A DNA stretch of 64,000 bases from Siphonodentalium dalli (lineage: Eukaryota; Mollusca; Scaphopoda; Gadilida; Siphonodentaliidae), in the NCBI GenBank assembly GCA_032622095.1, contig CP136064.1, forward strand, positions 249,149,827 through 249,213,826. The letters are read 5' to 3'. The notes under the pieces are model-generated. The model made no database searches and had not been told where the DNA came from. It was given only the letters and a program-made list of their open reading frames with translations. Of the stretch, positions 21,518 to 33,105 are shown in pieces; position 1 is the stretch's first letter; each line of letters starts with the position of its first letter. The translations under genes were made by a program, and so were the position numbers.

Positions 21518-22548
21518 CAGGTTATTTGGTACAATAGAATCTTAGTAAAATAAAAGGGAACATGCTGGAATCTTGAAAACAGCTTATAGAATATTAAATT
21601 GCCTTTAATATAATCTGGTGCCTTCAGCATATTACATTACCTACTGTGTAGAGTTAATACTATGTACATGTAAGTTATTGGTGCTATAATAAAGATATTG
21701 AAGTATCATCTTAAAAATTCATTAGTTTAGAGCTACAGCCATTTCACACACATGAGATTATACTTGTTTTTATCAATTATTTGTATGCCTCTGTATTTAT
21801 CTTCGCCATATTATAAGCTATATGCTTAGTAATAATATTTTGTATGAGATCTCTTTAAATGGTATTAAATTTTGCTAAATTGTTTAATTATGTTCTTAGA
21901 TTTATTTTCCAATTTTTATAAGCCCGGTTTGAAAAAAACAGGATGTACGTATTATGTTATTGGTCTGTCCGCCCATCTTAGGGCCCAGTGAATCAGGGGT
22001 TTACATTTCGAATTGAATCTCAAATCGAATCAGGTAAAAGATTAAAAATCACATTGAATCTTGAATTGCATCATTATCTCGAGTGTCTGAATAGATGGAA
22101 CAGGTGCAATTCTGGAAACATTTAAATCAGTAGTTGTACCACGCAGTATTGTACCTAATGTGCAATTTCCTCTCGCACGAGCCGTGTCAAGGGGCGTGGT
22201 TTTCCTGTCAGCCAAGGACTATTTTTTCACCAGAAAATGTTCGTAAACGTCTCATTTATCGAGATTTATCAGAATTTTTCATCTGTATAAATGTAATTTC
22301 TCCTTTGTATATTATAAATCTGTGTTTTAAGTTGGGTAATGGACTCGCGACTGGACATTCATAAACTAAATGGTCTCAGCCTATGTCCTGTAGCTCGTCC
22401 ATTGACCCTGACAAATATTTTACAATGAGAATGAAGGTCACATTTGCTGATAATTCATGGCGACTCAAGCCGATGCCAATTGTTCGCCGAGAAGTATTTA
22501 GATCACTTTAAAGTTCAAAAAACATTTCAATAGATTGTATTTAACAGG
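21518..22548. other. Intergenic sequence, mostly unrecognised
   Basis: Contains a GAATCGAAT-rich stretch at 21975-22065 related to that at 11846 and 34950. No gene seen. Confidence 0.45.
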
Positions 22549-22808
22549 TTAACCCTTTCATGGTGGGAGCTGTGAAGGTGCAACATTAAAGATCCTGTGC
22601 CAGTACATTATATTATATATGCGAGTCTCCCACAGGGAGCCTTGCATATATAAGAGAATCCACTGGCGTACAATCAAGGTAAATATTGTTAGGCCAATGC
22701 ATTCTCTTATATATGTGAGGCTCCCTATGGGAGACTTGCATATATAAGAGAATGCATGGCACAGGGTTTTCTCAAAATTTCAGGAAGCTCCAGTCATGAA
22801 AAGGTTAA
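22549..22808. mobile_element. piggyBac-type MITE, family A (reverse orientation)
   Basis: TTAACCCTTTCATGGTGGGA to AGTCATGAAAAGGTTAA with TTAA flanks; both hairpins are kept. Confidence 0.8.
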
Positions 22809-22973
22809 GGGGGTTTTCTATCACATTTGAAAGCAGAAATATATGTGACAATGCCATTTACCCGGCCATACATGTAATTGGTGCAGTAAGTCAGAAATTC
22901 AAACATTACTGCAAAGTTGGCCATGACCACTGCCAATTGTCGCCCGCTATGCATTTATATATTATATTATAAT

Positions 22974-23045
22974 GTGGTTAAGTGCGATCCCCGTGGTTAA
23001 GTGCAGTCCCCGTGGTTAAGTGCGATCTCCATGGTTAAGTGCGCC
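22974..23045. repeat. 19-bp tandem repeat, 3.8 units
   Basis: Units of GTGGTTAAGTGCGATCCCC with one or two changes each. No flanking element identified. Confidence 0.85.
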
Positions 23046-23624
23046 AGCATTTCAATGAATCCATTATGTTGAAAATGTACCTTTGCTTATGGAAAAATTT
23101 ACTATTTTGAAACATTTGCCATGGCTACTAATGATGAAACAAGCCATCTCCGCGCCACCGTAAATGGGACAGTCCAGTTTCATCGTCTCAAAAGGCAAGA
23201 TTTGAAATAGTGTGCCTGTCATTTGCAGAATGAGGTCCCCAAAGGATGAATTTAGTGATTACCTTATGGGAACCTCATTCTTCTGAGACCTCAACTGCTA
23301 TGATAAATCTAGGATCAGGTTGAAGTTCCCCAGTTGAAGTTGATGATGTTCACCCATTAGTCACCTCATTTATGCATTTTATCTTCTGCAATATTAGGGG
23401 ATATAGAAATTGAACAGAACGGAAAAAGTAACTATATGTTAAAGGCCCACTTAATTATCAAATCCCTCAGATCACATTATACAAAATATATGCCATATTA
23501 TATACCATTTGAAAGAGAAAGCTCCAAAACATTGAATATTTAACTTATTCAATGTAATAAACTGTGACCATGTTGTTTTTGTTGAAATAAAGACGTTCTG
23601 TGCTAAAGTTTCTGCACAAAGTAT

Positions 23625-23700
23625 ATTATTTTCAATGGAAGGGGAGAAACTCTATATATTTAGATATAGAGTTATTTCCCTTCCATTGAAAAATAAAGTG
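23625..23700. repeat. Hairpin in the left part of the TTAA transposon
   Basis: TTTCAATGGAAGGG(G)AGAAA pairs with TTTCCCTTCCATTGAAAA around a TATATTTAGATATA centre. Confidence 0.7.
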
Positions 23701-24355
23701 ATGTTTGAATTCTGTTGCATTCTTGGAGTCATAACGTCTATTTTCTATTACTCTATGGGCGCCTTCTGAGACACAGACGTTCTACATGGTGATGAATTAT
23801 AGTATTTTAATCACATTTTATGGCATAGATTGTTATTAAAGGATTGCTATCCTGATGAAACATAACAATCGCGTAGTAAATAAGCCGAGAAATAAATAAA
23901 TAATACCCCCACCGGTTGTCGGCCATCTCTGTCGCAAATCCTCATATGACGTCAAATGAGTAAACTAATTAAAAACACGGAATCGGAGTCGGAGTTAATT
24001 GTGTGACGTCATATGAGTGGCGATGGAAAATGCGGAATCGACATCAGCAAGCGAGTGTAATGGAATTCCTGCGGGGCATGTCAATAGCATTGTGTACACG
24101 TGGTGAATTGTCATCGCCCGGTGAGTTATCTTCACTTGTTATCTGTCATAAGTGCTGTTTGGAAAGTTATTGTTTTGGCAACAAAATATAGAAGGCCGAT
24201 TGAGCGGGGTAGATAACACTTTCGTGTAAAAAATAAAGCTTATAAAAACACGAGCCGACATGTGAACTCTATTCGGGTGCGTGTTCACGATGCTGTTTTA
24301 ATTTTCCATATATATGCCCCGAATGTCCCGTATTTACAATCATTCATTCGTGACA

Positions 24356-24460
24356 ATGCCAAATAAATGCAGTGTTTTCGGCTGTGGCCGGTATAGTGAC
24401 TCTCAATTAGGTATAATTCTGCATTTATTTTCCCTCCACTTCGAAAAAAAGGTGTTTTGA
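24356..24460 (+). pseudogene. THAP-like zinc-finger fragment of the transposon's protein
   Basis: ATG at 24356 opens MPNKCSVFGCGRYSDSQLG, the M-x3-C-x4-C start of a THAP domain, then HLFSLHFEKK and a stop (TGA, 24458-24460). Further on, after a frame change, 24480-24580 reads as hydrophilic coding-like sequence ending at a GTGAGT. The fold is incomplete: the later CxxH pair was not found in frame. Confidence 0.45.
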
Positions 24461-24639
24461 GCACAACGCGAATACACTTGGCCCCAACAGTGACTACGAC
24501 GACAACTCAGAAGAGACGCAACCCCACATTAAACAAACGGACCACCGACGAGAATGCCATCCCCAAGAAAACGTCAGTTGTGAGTATATCCAATCGAACC
24601 TATCGCTAAAAAGCGAATACAAATACCAAATAAAGAGTG

Positions 24640-25075
24640 TTTAATTTGACGAGTCAGTCATGGTTAGAATACATACAATTAAAGTGGGGAGTATGTTGAT
24701 GAAAAATTTAGTAAAGTATTCACGATGACAACTATTCTAAGTCGAGTCCCAATTTTCCTTCACCATGACTCAATAAAGAGTGTTCCATGTTAAGCGTATT
24801 CCTAATATGGTGCGAATAAAAAGAGTTTAATAAACCGGAAATTGCTATGACTTTGACGGATATATAAAGCATGTATATCGCAAGTTCGTGTACATATATT
24901 TACGTGTATTGGTGTAATCAGTAAATAATCACGATGACAACTGTTTTAAGTCGAGTCCCCATGTTCCTTTACCATGACTCAATAAAGAGCGTTCACTGTT
25001 AAGCCTATTCCCGATATGTTGTGAATAAAGAGCGCTTGTACATGTGATTACATATTAAACCGGATTATTATCCCT
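24640..25075. repeat. Two tandem copies of a ~208-bp unit inside the TTAA transposon
   Basis: CACGATGACAACTATTCTAA at about 24721 and CACGATGACAACTGTTTTAA at about 24929 each lead through CCATGACTCAATAAAGAG to TAAACCGGA. The copies differ by roughly one base in ten. Confidence 0.75.
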
Positions 25076-25548
25076 CCTTCAAAAAGTGTTACATATAATT
25101 GGATGTTTAAACGAACCACGGCGAACGTTTATATATTTTATAATCCTATTGTTATGCGCGATTGACACAAAGAGGTCGATTTATGATCTGGATATTCAAT
25201 AGACCGCGTCGCTAGAGTGCTAATTTTATAGGCCACTAACCATACATAGACGCAGCAATTTTTTTCATCAATGACAGTCGGCAAGATATTGCTAATGAAT
25301 GGCTTTATTATAATTTATTAAATCCGACAGCAATAAACCAATTTTTTTTAAAACAGCGTTACGATAAATTAAAACAAAACGCTCTTTATTGCCACACGAC
25401 TAAGGGCATCTGGAAATTGTTTACGAGATGATAATTGTCTAATAACTGTGCAAGTCTTCGCATATATATGCAATCTTTATATGAGTATATAATATAACTT
25501 GGACTATTCCGGTAACGATAAAAAAAAGATAAACACGAGCACGTGTTT

Positions 25549-28500
25549 ATAATAATAATAATAATAATATTTGTATAGCGCTTATCCCCAATAAGCGGGC
25601 CCTAAGCGCTTGACATAAACATAAACAAGAAATATAAATATACACAATATCAAAGTCACTTTCTGAAATGCCGCGCAAACAAGTAAGTTTTCAATGACCT
25701 TTTTAAAGTTGTCAAGAGATGGTGACTCTTTTATGTTCAATGGCAGAGGATTCCATGCATTTGCGCATGTTACTTTGAAAGATCGGTAGCCAACCGTGAT
25801 CAAATTAGCACCAGATGGTGTCAAAAGAAGTTTGTCCTCTGAACGAAGTGATCGGTGTGGGACATACGGAACAAGGATATCACTGAAGTATGCTGGAAGA
25901 GATTTTGGGTCATGGGTTGCTTGATATGCATATGTAACAAGTTTATAAATAATCCTATCTGTCACAGGTAGCCAATGTAGTTCTTGCAACATTTCATCTG
26001 TGTCGTCAGATCTTTTACGACACAGAACTATCCTTGCAGTAGTGTTGCAGACGCTGAAGCCTGGTAATTTGGATAGATGGTATACCAGCCAAAAGAGAGT
26101 TGCAATAGTCAAGTCGACTGAGAATCAGATATGAAGCAAGTTTTTTAGCTGAGTCAGTGTTTATGTATTTCCTCATTTGACCCAGTTTTCGAAGTTCAAT
26201 GTATATTGTCTTGCATATCTGGCTAATATGTGATATCATAGAGAGTGATCTATCCAAAAATACACCAAGGTTCTTCGTGCTATCTGAGAAATAAACTTGG
26301 TTACCATCAGTAGTCATAACATCTATGCCCACCTTTTCTATGTATGACGGCTTAGACACCCACATTACTTCAGTTTTGTCACTATTTAATTTTAGTTAAT
26401 TAGCCAACATCCACGATTTCACAGAACCGATGCAGTTTTCCATTACAGTGAGAAGAAAATAGGGGTTATCACCAGAAATGTAAAGCTGTGTATCATCAGC
26501 ATACATGTGCGCAGAGACACTGTGTCGCCTGATGATCTCACCAAGTGGTTTGGTGTAGATTAAGTACAAGACAGGCCCCAGGACAGATCCCAGAGGGACT
26601 CCATATTGCAGATGAAAGGTTTTGGAAAACGCACTGCCAATTTGAATCCTCTGAACACGATTAGAGAGATATGAATCGAACCACTTGAGCGCGCTGTCAG
26701 ATATCCCAAAAGAAATTTCCAATCGCTTCAACAGTATTTCGTGATCAAGAGTATCGAAAGCTGCGCCATTGTCAAGCAGGGATACTAGTGAAAACTTGTT
26801 ATCATCACTGGCAAAAAGAAGGTCTGAAGTGATACACAACAATGCAGTTTCAGTACTGTGACCAGGTTTGTACGCTGACTTAAATTTTTCCAGAAGCAAA
26901 TGTTTCTCCATATGATTTCTCAGTTGTTTGAGGACAGCTTTTTCTAACAGCTTCGAGACGAATTGAAGGTTTGAGATGGGCCTATAGTTCTTTAGCAAGT
27001 CGTCATCCAGAGAATTATTTTTAATCAGGGGAATCACAACGGCCTCCTTAAAACAGTCAGGAACAACACCTTCAGACAAAGACCAATTTATGAGCTTTGT
27101 GAGTGGTTCTAATATAAAATCGATATGTTCCACCAGTAAAGAAGTTGGAATGGGATCCAAAACACATGTTTTTGAAGTGGATGATAAAATAAGTTCCTTG
27201 ACCTCATCACATGTAAGCTTGCAGAACGAACTAAGACTGTCACCAACAAACGGTTTGAACTCTGCTTCAGTATTTGATACATCTAGCTGGTAACGCAGGT
27301 TTGCAATTTTGTCATGGAAATATTCACCAAAAGCATCCGGTAATTCACTTTCTTTAACATTAGTAGGAAGAATTGGTACTTTTTTCTTACCACTTAGTTC
27401 GTTGGTTATGGAATAGATGACTTTTGTTGATTTAGCATTCACGATTTTAGAGTTATAATATTCCGAACGGGCAGATCTAGTCATTTGATTCAAACGGTTG
27501 TTCTTTTCAACATAGATTTGACGATCAACTGTTAGACCGGATTTTCGCCATCTCCTCTCAGCATGCCGCTTATCAGCTTTGGCACTCTTTATTTCATCAT
27601 TGAACCACGGGGTAGATGGACGACATCTAATTTTGCGTGTGACTAAAGGCGCATGACCATCCAGTAAAGCACGTAGATTAATGAACCACTGAAGAGGGGA
27701 TTTCCTTGGATGGGTGCATAAACTAGAAACTAGATCACCGGAAAATTTAACACTGTCGATGGACTTTAAATCTCGAGAGGTAGTGGTTCGTTTAAGTGAT
27801 ATGGGACATACAATGTCTGTTTTGAGAGTGACCAAGAAGTGGTCAGATAAATCGATGTCCTGCACCGTGAGGTTTATGGGTTGAGGGTCAGTTTTGCGAA
27901 CAATCACCCAGTCCAAAATATGGTTTTGTCGGTGCGTAGGTACGGATACAAGTTGTTTCATGCCCGAATCATCAATTAAAGTTTTTATGGCGTTAACGTC
28001 ACTGTCAGTTGTCGAATCAAAATGGAAATTGAAGTCGCCGAGAATAAACAATTGTCTTTGATGTCCAACGTAACTATCCAAGAGTGTTGTGAACTCAGTT
28101 AAGAACATCGAATGTTTTAGTTTATTTCTTTTATTAGGTGGTGGTCGGTACAGACAGAGGAGAGTTACAGATCGACCGGATGATCTGACAACGAATTCAC
28201 AGAGTTCAAATGATTTGAATTTCGAGATGGTGGTGAATTTGACTATGAGGGTCTCCGAGAAAATTAACACAATGCCTCCGCCGCGTCCGGTCTTTCGAGC
28301 TGAAGAGAACAGCTTATAACCCGGAGGAGTTATTTCCTGCATTATCAGTTCATCTCCAGATGAACTTAGCCAAGATTCCGTTATGAATATCAGGTCGAAT
28401 TTACAAACCACGAAGTTATAAATTTCCGCCGTCTTATTCCTAACAGAACGAGCATTGAAATAAGCCATGGAAAGACAATTTTCATTTTGATGTTGATGCA

Positions 28501-28573
28501 GGTTAATCAAATTTTCCGAAATGGATGAGCGGAATTTATAATCAGAACAATATATATAGATAACTGTGCACAA
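25549..28573 (-). pseudogene. L2/CR1-type LINE: endonuclease and reverse transcriptase, broken
   Basis: Minus-strand frame 28573-26396 encodes an AP-like endonuclease (FNARSVRNK, ITESWL, GGGIVLIFSE, ILGDFNFH, SDHFLVTL) and a reverse transcriptase (NYRPISNLQFVSKLLEKAVL, SAYKPGHSTETALL, AAFDTLDH, GVPLGSVLGPVLY, AHMYADDTQLY). A TAA at about 26396 interrupts the frame after WMLAN; it continues with LKLNSDKTEVMWVSKPSYIE, then shifts frame near 26060 and ends in LQELHWLPVTDRI, TPSGANL and NAWNPLPLNIK. The 3' end, GCGCTATACAAAT followed by (ATT)n at 25549-25570, is the L2-type tail. The usual VPQGS motif reads VPLGS. One stop, one frameshift: a fairly young but dead copy. The 5' limit is unclear. 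Confidence 0.92.
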
Positions 28574-29377
28574 AATCGAAATAATATACGATAATTTATT
28601 ATTACATCGTGGTAGAATATACTTATTAATATACCAAAGTCTTCATCTGTGATTTCTTTTGCGAGAACAGTTGTAGACCAGGTCCGACGTAATATACGGG
28701 CATGGCTTTATAATAACAACACATCGCGATACATATAATAATAACACGATAAAGACGTTTAATTACGAGGACTGCGATGTATATCGGCGAAGTTTTGCAT
28801 TCGCAGTGTTCTCACATAACGCGACAAACTTCAAAAGCCGCGATCGAATTCATGATCGATTTGCGCACGCAAACTTTATATACCACCGTTGCGTATCTAT
28901 GCGCTGTCATTGAGTTGTGCTATGCTTCTGTTTACATGCGACAATCATGTGATCGGGCCGATGATCACATGACTTCGTCTACAACACAAAATCTTCGGCT
29001 AACTTCGGAATTTTTTTTAATCGTTATAAAATAACGATTGGTGGCCGAATATTCGATTATATGCGCCTAATGGACATTTTATATATATATTATCGGTATA
29101 TTGAAAGAAAATATATATATTTTTCAGGATCATATTCCTTTAAAACTGTATATCAAGCACTATAAGAAAATAATCAGTGAATTGAAAATTAAGTGGGCCT
29201 TTAATTTGAGACCATAGATACTTCCCAGAAGAAAAGGCCAAAGCAGAATGAGGTCCCCAGAGGGTGAATTTAGTGATGCTAGCCCACTGTGTGGGGTAGG
29301 GTCACTAAATTCACCTCTGGGGACCTCATTCTGCAAATGACAGACACACTATTTCAAGTCTTGTCAAAAGGGCAGGC

Positions 29378-29449
29378 TAAGGGTCTGTTATATGGAATAT
29401 GTTGTATATAATGTGATCTGGTGATTTGAAAATTAAGTGGGGCTTTAAG
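29378..29449. mobile_element. Right end of a second GGGCCCACTTAATT-type element
   Basis: TGATTTGAAAATTAAGTGGG then GCTTTAAGG resembles the right TIR of the 5.8 kb element, and TATAATGTGATCTGG just inside resembles its left subterminal part. It lies outside the hAT MITE; its left end was not found. Confidence 0.5.
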
Positions 29450-29689
29450 GTCGAACGATACCATGATTGAGTAGAATCTCTTCTCACTCATCTGATAGCC
29501 ATTTCTATCATCAATGGTTGTTAGTCAACTATCAAATGCTTACTAATATATAACCAACAGTAAAAATATTGCATCACAAAGTGTACAATATCGTGTTAGC
29601 AATATGATTGAGAATTCAACCATAATTGGTACACATGAGTGGTTGAAGGTGACTGCACCTGTCGCCTCTAGTTCAATCATAAGACATGG

Positions 29690-30077
29690 CTTTTTGCCAT
29701 GGGGATATAACCTTGGCCTTGTAAGTATGTGCATTCCCTTATATATGTGAGGTTCCCTATGGGAGACTTGCATATATAAGAGAACGCACTAGCATAGGAT
29801 CTTTGACTCTTTCAGGAAGGAGCCATGCTGGTGCAGCATTAAGGATCATGTGCCAGTGCATTCTCTTATATATGCGAGTCTCCCATAGGAAGCCTCACAT
29901 ACATATAAAAGAATGCACTGGCTTACAAGGTCAAGGCAAATATTGTTTGGCCAATGTATTCTCTTATAAATACAAGGCTCCTTATGGGAGCAAAAGGGTT
30001 TTCGCAAAATTTCAGAAAGCTCCAATCATGGAAGGGTTAATGCTGCACCAGCGCAGCTTTCGTCATGAGAGGGTTAT
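29690..30077. mobile_element. Two piggyBac-type family A MITEs, one inside the other
   Basis: The inner copy (about 29802-30040) interrupts AGGATCTTTAATGCTGCACC of the outer copy at its TTAA; the left TTAA now reads TTGA. The outer copy ends GTCATGAGAGGGTTA. Confidence 0.65.
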
Positions 30078-30415
30078 AGTTTGGTGTTGAGACGAGACAT
30101 ACAGCTGATCATCAGTGGCTTTAATAGGACTGTACCAATAATTTGTTACAAAAAACACAATATAATAATTACTTATCACACAAAAATCATACAATGTAAA
30201 TAACTGTAAAATGAATACTGTATATATAAATAATACTTCATTTAGGCCACAGTTGTGACCAAATTTTATAATACTTGAGACATAGAGACTGCATAGTTTG
30301 TTGTACCCAAATTAATACTGGTTATACAAATTGAAATATCACTAACAGCGAGGGAGTTTATAACAGGATTTATTTCTGATTTAATACCAGCCAACTGATA
30401 ACATACCCCAGAGGC

Positions 30416-30701
30416 GGCATCAAAATATGGTGCTGGTCATCTGCAGAATGAGGTCCCCAGAAGGTAAATTTAGTGACGCTACCCTGCACACCAGGCTAGC
30501 ATCACTAAATGTATCCTCTGGGGACTCCATTCTGCATGGCATTATCTGCTATGGGAGACTTAAGACTCAGATTTAAGTTCCCAGATGGTGAATATTGTGA
30601 TGTGCACCCATTGGGCACCTCGATTGTGCAAAGTGTCGTCTGCCAATTTGGGGATACGGAGAAACTAAACTAATGACCAGCACCATATTTTGAGGCTGGC
30701 C
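30416..30701. mobile_element. hAT-type MITE variant with 8-bp duplication CCAGAGGC
   Basis: AAATATGGTGCTGGTCAT and its complement ATGACCAGCACCATATTT are the TIRs; CCAGAGGC flanks both sides (30408-30415, 30702-30709). It shares the AATGAGGTCCCCAGA hairpin and the GTGAATATTGTGATGTGCAC stretch with the main family but has different outer ends. Confidence 0.75.
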
Positions 30702-30808
30702 CCAGAGGCTTTTAAAATGCATTTCAAATTATGATTATTCAGCAACAAATGAAGATGACAGTGATGAAGCCACAAATAAAAGATTGCTAGATCTTCTTCC
30801 AATTTTTG

Positions 30809-31058
30809 TTTAACCTTTTCACGATGGGAGCTGCTCTGGTGCAGCATTAATGAACCTGTGCCAGTGCATTCTCTTATATAAGCAAGTCTCCCATATACAA
30901 GAGAATGCACTGGCTTACAAGATTAAGGTAAATATTGTTAGGCCAATGCATTCTCTTATATATGTGAGGCGCCCTATGGGCGAATTGCATATATAAGAGA
31001 ATGCATTGGCACAGGGTTTTCGCAAAAATTCAGGAAGCTCCAGTCATCAAAGGGTTAA
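30809..31058. mobile_element. piggyBac-type MITE, family A
   Basis: TTAACCTTTTCACGATGGGA to GTCATCAAAGGGTTAA with TTAA flanks. Confidence 0.78.
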
Positions 31059-31095
31059 AGTGGAGTGAGTGCACAAATTTTTTGTGATAATGTCA

Positions 31096-31325
31096 ATATG
31101 ACATGAGCTGTGCTAGTGCAGCATTAAAATTTTTGTACCAGTGCATTCTCTTATATATGTGAGTGGGAAACTCGCATATATAAGAGAATACACTGGAAAA
31201 CAAGGTAAATATTGTTAGGCCAAGGTATTCTCTTATATATGGAGGCTCCCTTATATATGGAGGGAAACTCGCATATATAAGAGAATGCATTGGCACATTT
31301 CAGGAAGGTCCAGTCATGGACGTTG
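31096..31325. mobile_element. Eroded family A MITE
   Basis: ATGAGCTGTGCTAGTGCAGC at the left and GTCCAGTCATGGA at the right; the TTAA ends are lost. It includes an extra partial duplication (CTCCCTTATATATGGAGG) at about 31245. Confidence 0.6.
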
Positions 31326-31387
31326 TGAATAAATTACTTGATATTAAGGAATGTGAACTGATAGGATAGCAGAATCATGTTTGATTT

Positions 31388-31637
31388 TTAACCCTTTGAT
31401 GACTGGGGCATCCTGGATTTTTATGAAAACCCTGTGCCAATGCATTCTTTTATATAGGCGAGTCGACCATATATAAGAGAATGCATTGGCCTAACAATAT
31501 TTACCTTGATCTTGTAAGCCAGTGCATTCTCTTATATATGTGAGGCAACCTATTGTTGACTCGCATAGATAAAGAGAATGCACTGGCACAGGATCTTTAA
31601 TGCTGCACCAGCACAGCTCCTATCGTGAAAGGGTTAA
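31388..31637. mobile_element. piggyBac-type MITE, family A
   Basis: TTAACCCTTTGATGACTGGG to ATCGTGAAAGGGTTAA with TTAA flanks. Confidence 0.8.
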
Positions 31638-31981
31638 TATACATAACATGATCTAATCTATTGAGGTCGGTCCAGATTAATAATAAACTGCGGAATTTAG
31701 AGTAAATAGATAAATAACATTTTTCACTGTGAACCTTTAAATATGGGGTAGGTGGGGAAGAAAACATAGCAATCATTTTATTTTAGCCTAAAGCCAGACA
31801 ATCTGATTGAACACCCTTTTTTCCAGTTTTCATTGTCAATATTAAAACCTTTGAACCCGGGAAGCCTTACTTCAAGTGCCATGGAAATTGTTATATTCAT
31901 AAAATTAATGTTTTCATGGCAAGCCTACTGTTTTTGGGACAGATTTTATAACATCAAATTAGACTGAATTAATTTTATAGG

Positions 31982-32325
31982 TTAAAGGGGTACTGTACAC
32001 TAAATTTGACCATTTATGGGACCATCTCCTTTTATACTTAACATAATACATGCAACAAATGAATGAAATTGAGCCATGTATTAGTGCAAAATACACTCAA
32101 GTTCTCTATGAATGATGAAAACAACATGGTATTTTTAATGAAAATGAATTTATGACTCCAGTCATAAATTCATTTTCATTATAATTACCATATTGTTTGC
32201 ATCGTTCATCAAGTCAATGCGTGTATTTTACTCTCATCCATGGCTCGCTCAAATTCATTCATTTGTTGCATATATTTTGTTGCAGAGTATAAAATGGCGG
32301 GATTTAGGTTACAGTCCCCCTTTAA
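31982..32325. mobile_element. TTAA-flanked foldback MITE with AGGGG termini
   Basis: TTAAAGGGGTACTGTA at the left and TACAGTCCCCCTTTAA at the right, with the arms continuing for most of the element. The centre is AATGAAAATGAATTTATGAC and its complement (about 32137-32181). TTAA with an AGGGG start fits a Kolobok-type MITE (inference). Confidence 0.7.
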
Positions 32326-32854
32326 AAACTTATTTAAAACTCAATAATATACATGTAACAGTGAAATGCCAAAAAACTTGAAACAGGTGTAACTCAAGGA
32401 AAGAGTGAAAAATGAACATAATGGTAAATTTACAAAGCAGTTCCTAAGATACCCTTTTTCAAAAATAATTACCCAAAATGAGACAAACGAAACAATACTT
32501 AACAAAATATAAACGTATATATACATAACAGACATATTTACACAGCCATAAAAATATTTTGGGCTGTAAACATGCTAATCGGAAATATGTATAAAATGTT
32601 CTTTGGTTAATTTGTAGTTTATCACAGATAGTTTACAGCAGTAGAAAAACTGCAGAAATAAAAATAACTTGGTGACCTCTTCACGGTTATCATCCCCCAA
32701 CACATGAACCAAGATGTGCGGGGCATGATAAAAAAAAAACCCACTAGTTAATCGAAAAAATCAGCCATCAGCCAATCATAGCCGATCAGATAATAATCCG
32801 ACCTCGCTGTTAAAAAAAAATCTGTTTAAATTTCTAAGAGTACTATGCTAGCAT
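32326..32854. other. Intergenic sequence, nothing recognised
   Basis: AT-rich with several A7-A9 runs; no credible gene. Confidence 0.5.
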
Positions 32855-33105
32855 TTAACCCTTCCATGACTGGAGCTTCCTGAAATTTTGCGAAAACCCT
32901 GTGCCAATGTATGCGAATCTCCCATAGGGAGCCTCGCATATATAAGAAAATATATTGGCCTAACAATATTTACCTTGACCCTGTAAGCCAGTGCATTCTC
33001 TTATATAAGCGAGGCTCCCAATGGGAGTCTCGCATATAGAAGAGAATGCACTGGCACAGGATCTTTAATGCTGCACTAGTGCATCTCCCGTCATGAAAGG
33101 GTTAA
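32855..33105. mobile_element. piggyBac-type MITE, family A
   Basis: TTAACCCTTCCATGACTGGA to CGTCATGAAAGGGTTAA with TTAA flanks; the left hairpin has lost part of one arm. Confidence 0.8.

Larger units (their letters stand above)
23439..29204. mobile_element. 5.8 kb TTAA-flanked DNA transposon, Kolobok-like (decayed)
   Basis: TTAA at 23439-23442 and 29201-29204; TIRs AGGCCCACTTAATTATCAA and TTGAAAATTAAGTGGGCCT. The flanking sequence joins to AACTATATGTTAATTTGAGA, matching the uninterrupted MITE at 13050-13070. A THAP-like fragment lies at 24356; Kolobok transposons have TTAA duplications, RRG ends and THAP-containing transposases, so the call is likely but not proven. No long transposase frame remains, and a LINE has landed inside. 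Confidence 0.7.
23196..29363. mobile_element. hAT-type MITE split by a 5.8 kb insertion; 8-bp duplication TCAAAAGG
   Basis: The left end CAAGATTTGAAATAGTGTG and the right end CACACTATTTCAAGTCTTG are matching TIRs, and the 8-bp TCAAAAGG lies directly outside both (23188-23195, 29364-29371). The element itself is only about 400 bp (23196-23438 and 29205-29363); the rest is the nested TTAA element. Confidence 0.88.

Noticed and set aside
27090..28319. Plus-strand frames inside the LINE
   Set aside because: Antisense shadows of the reverse transcriptase/endonuclease frame.
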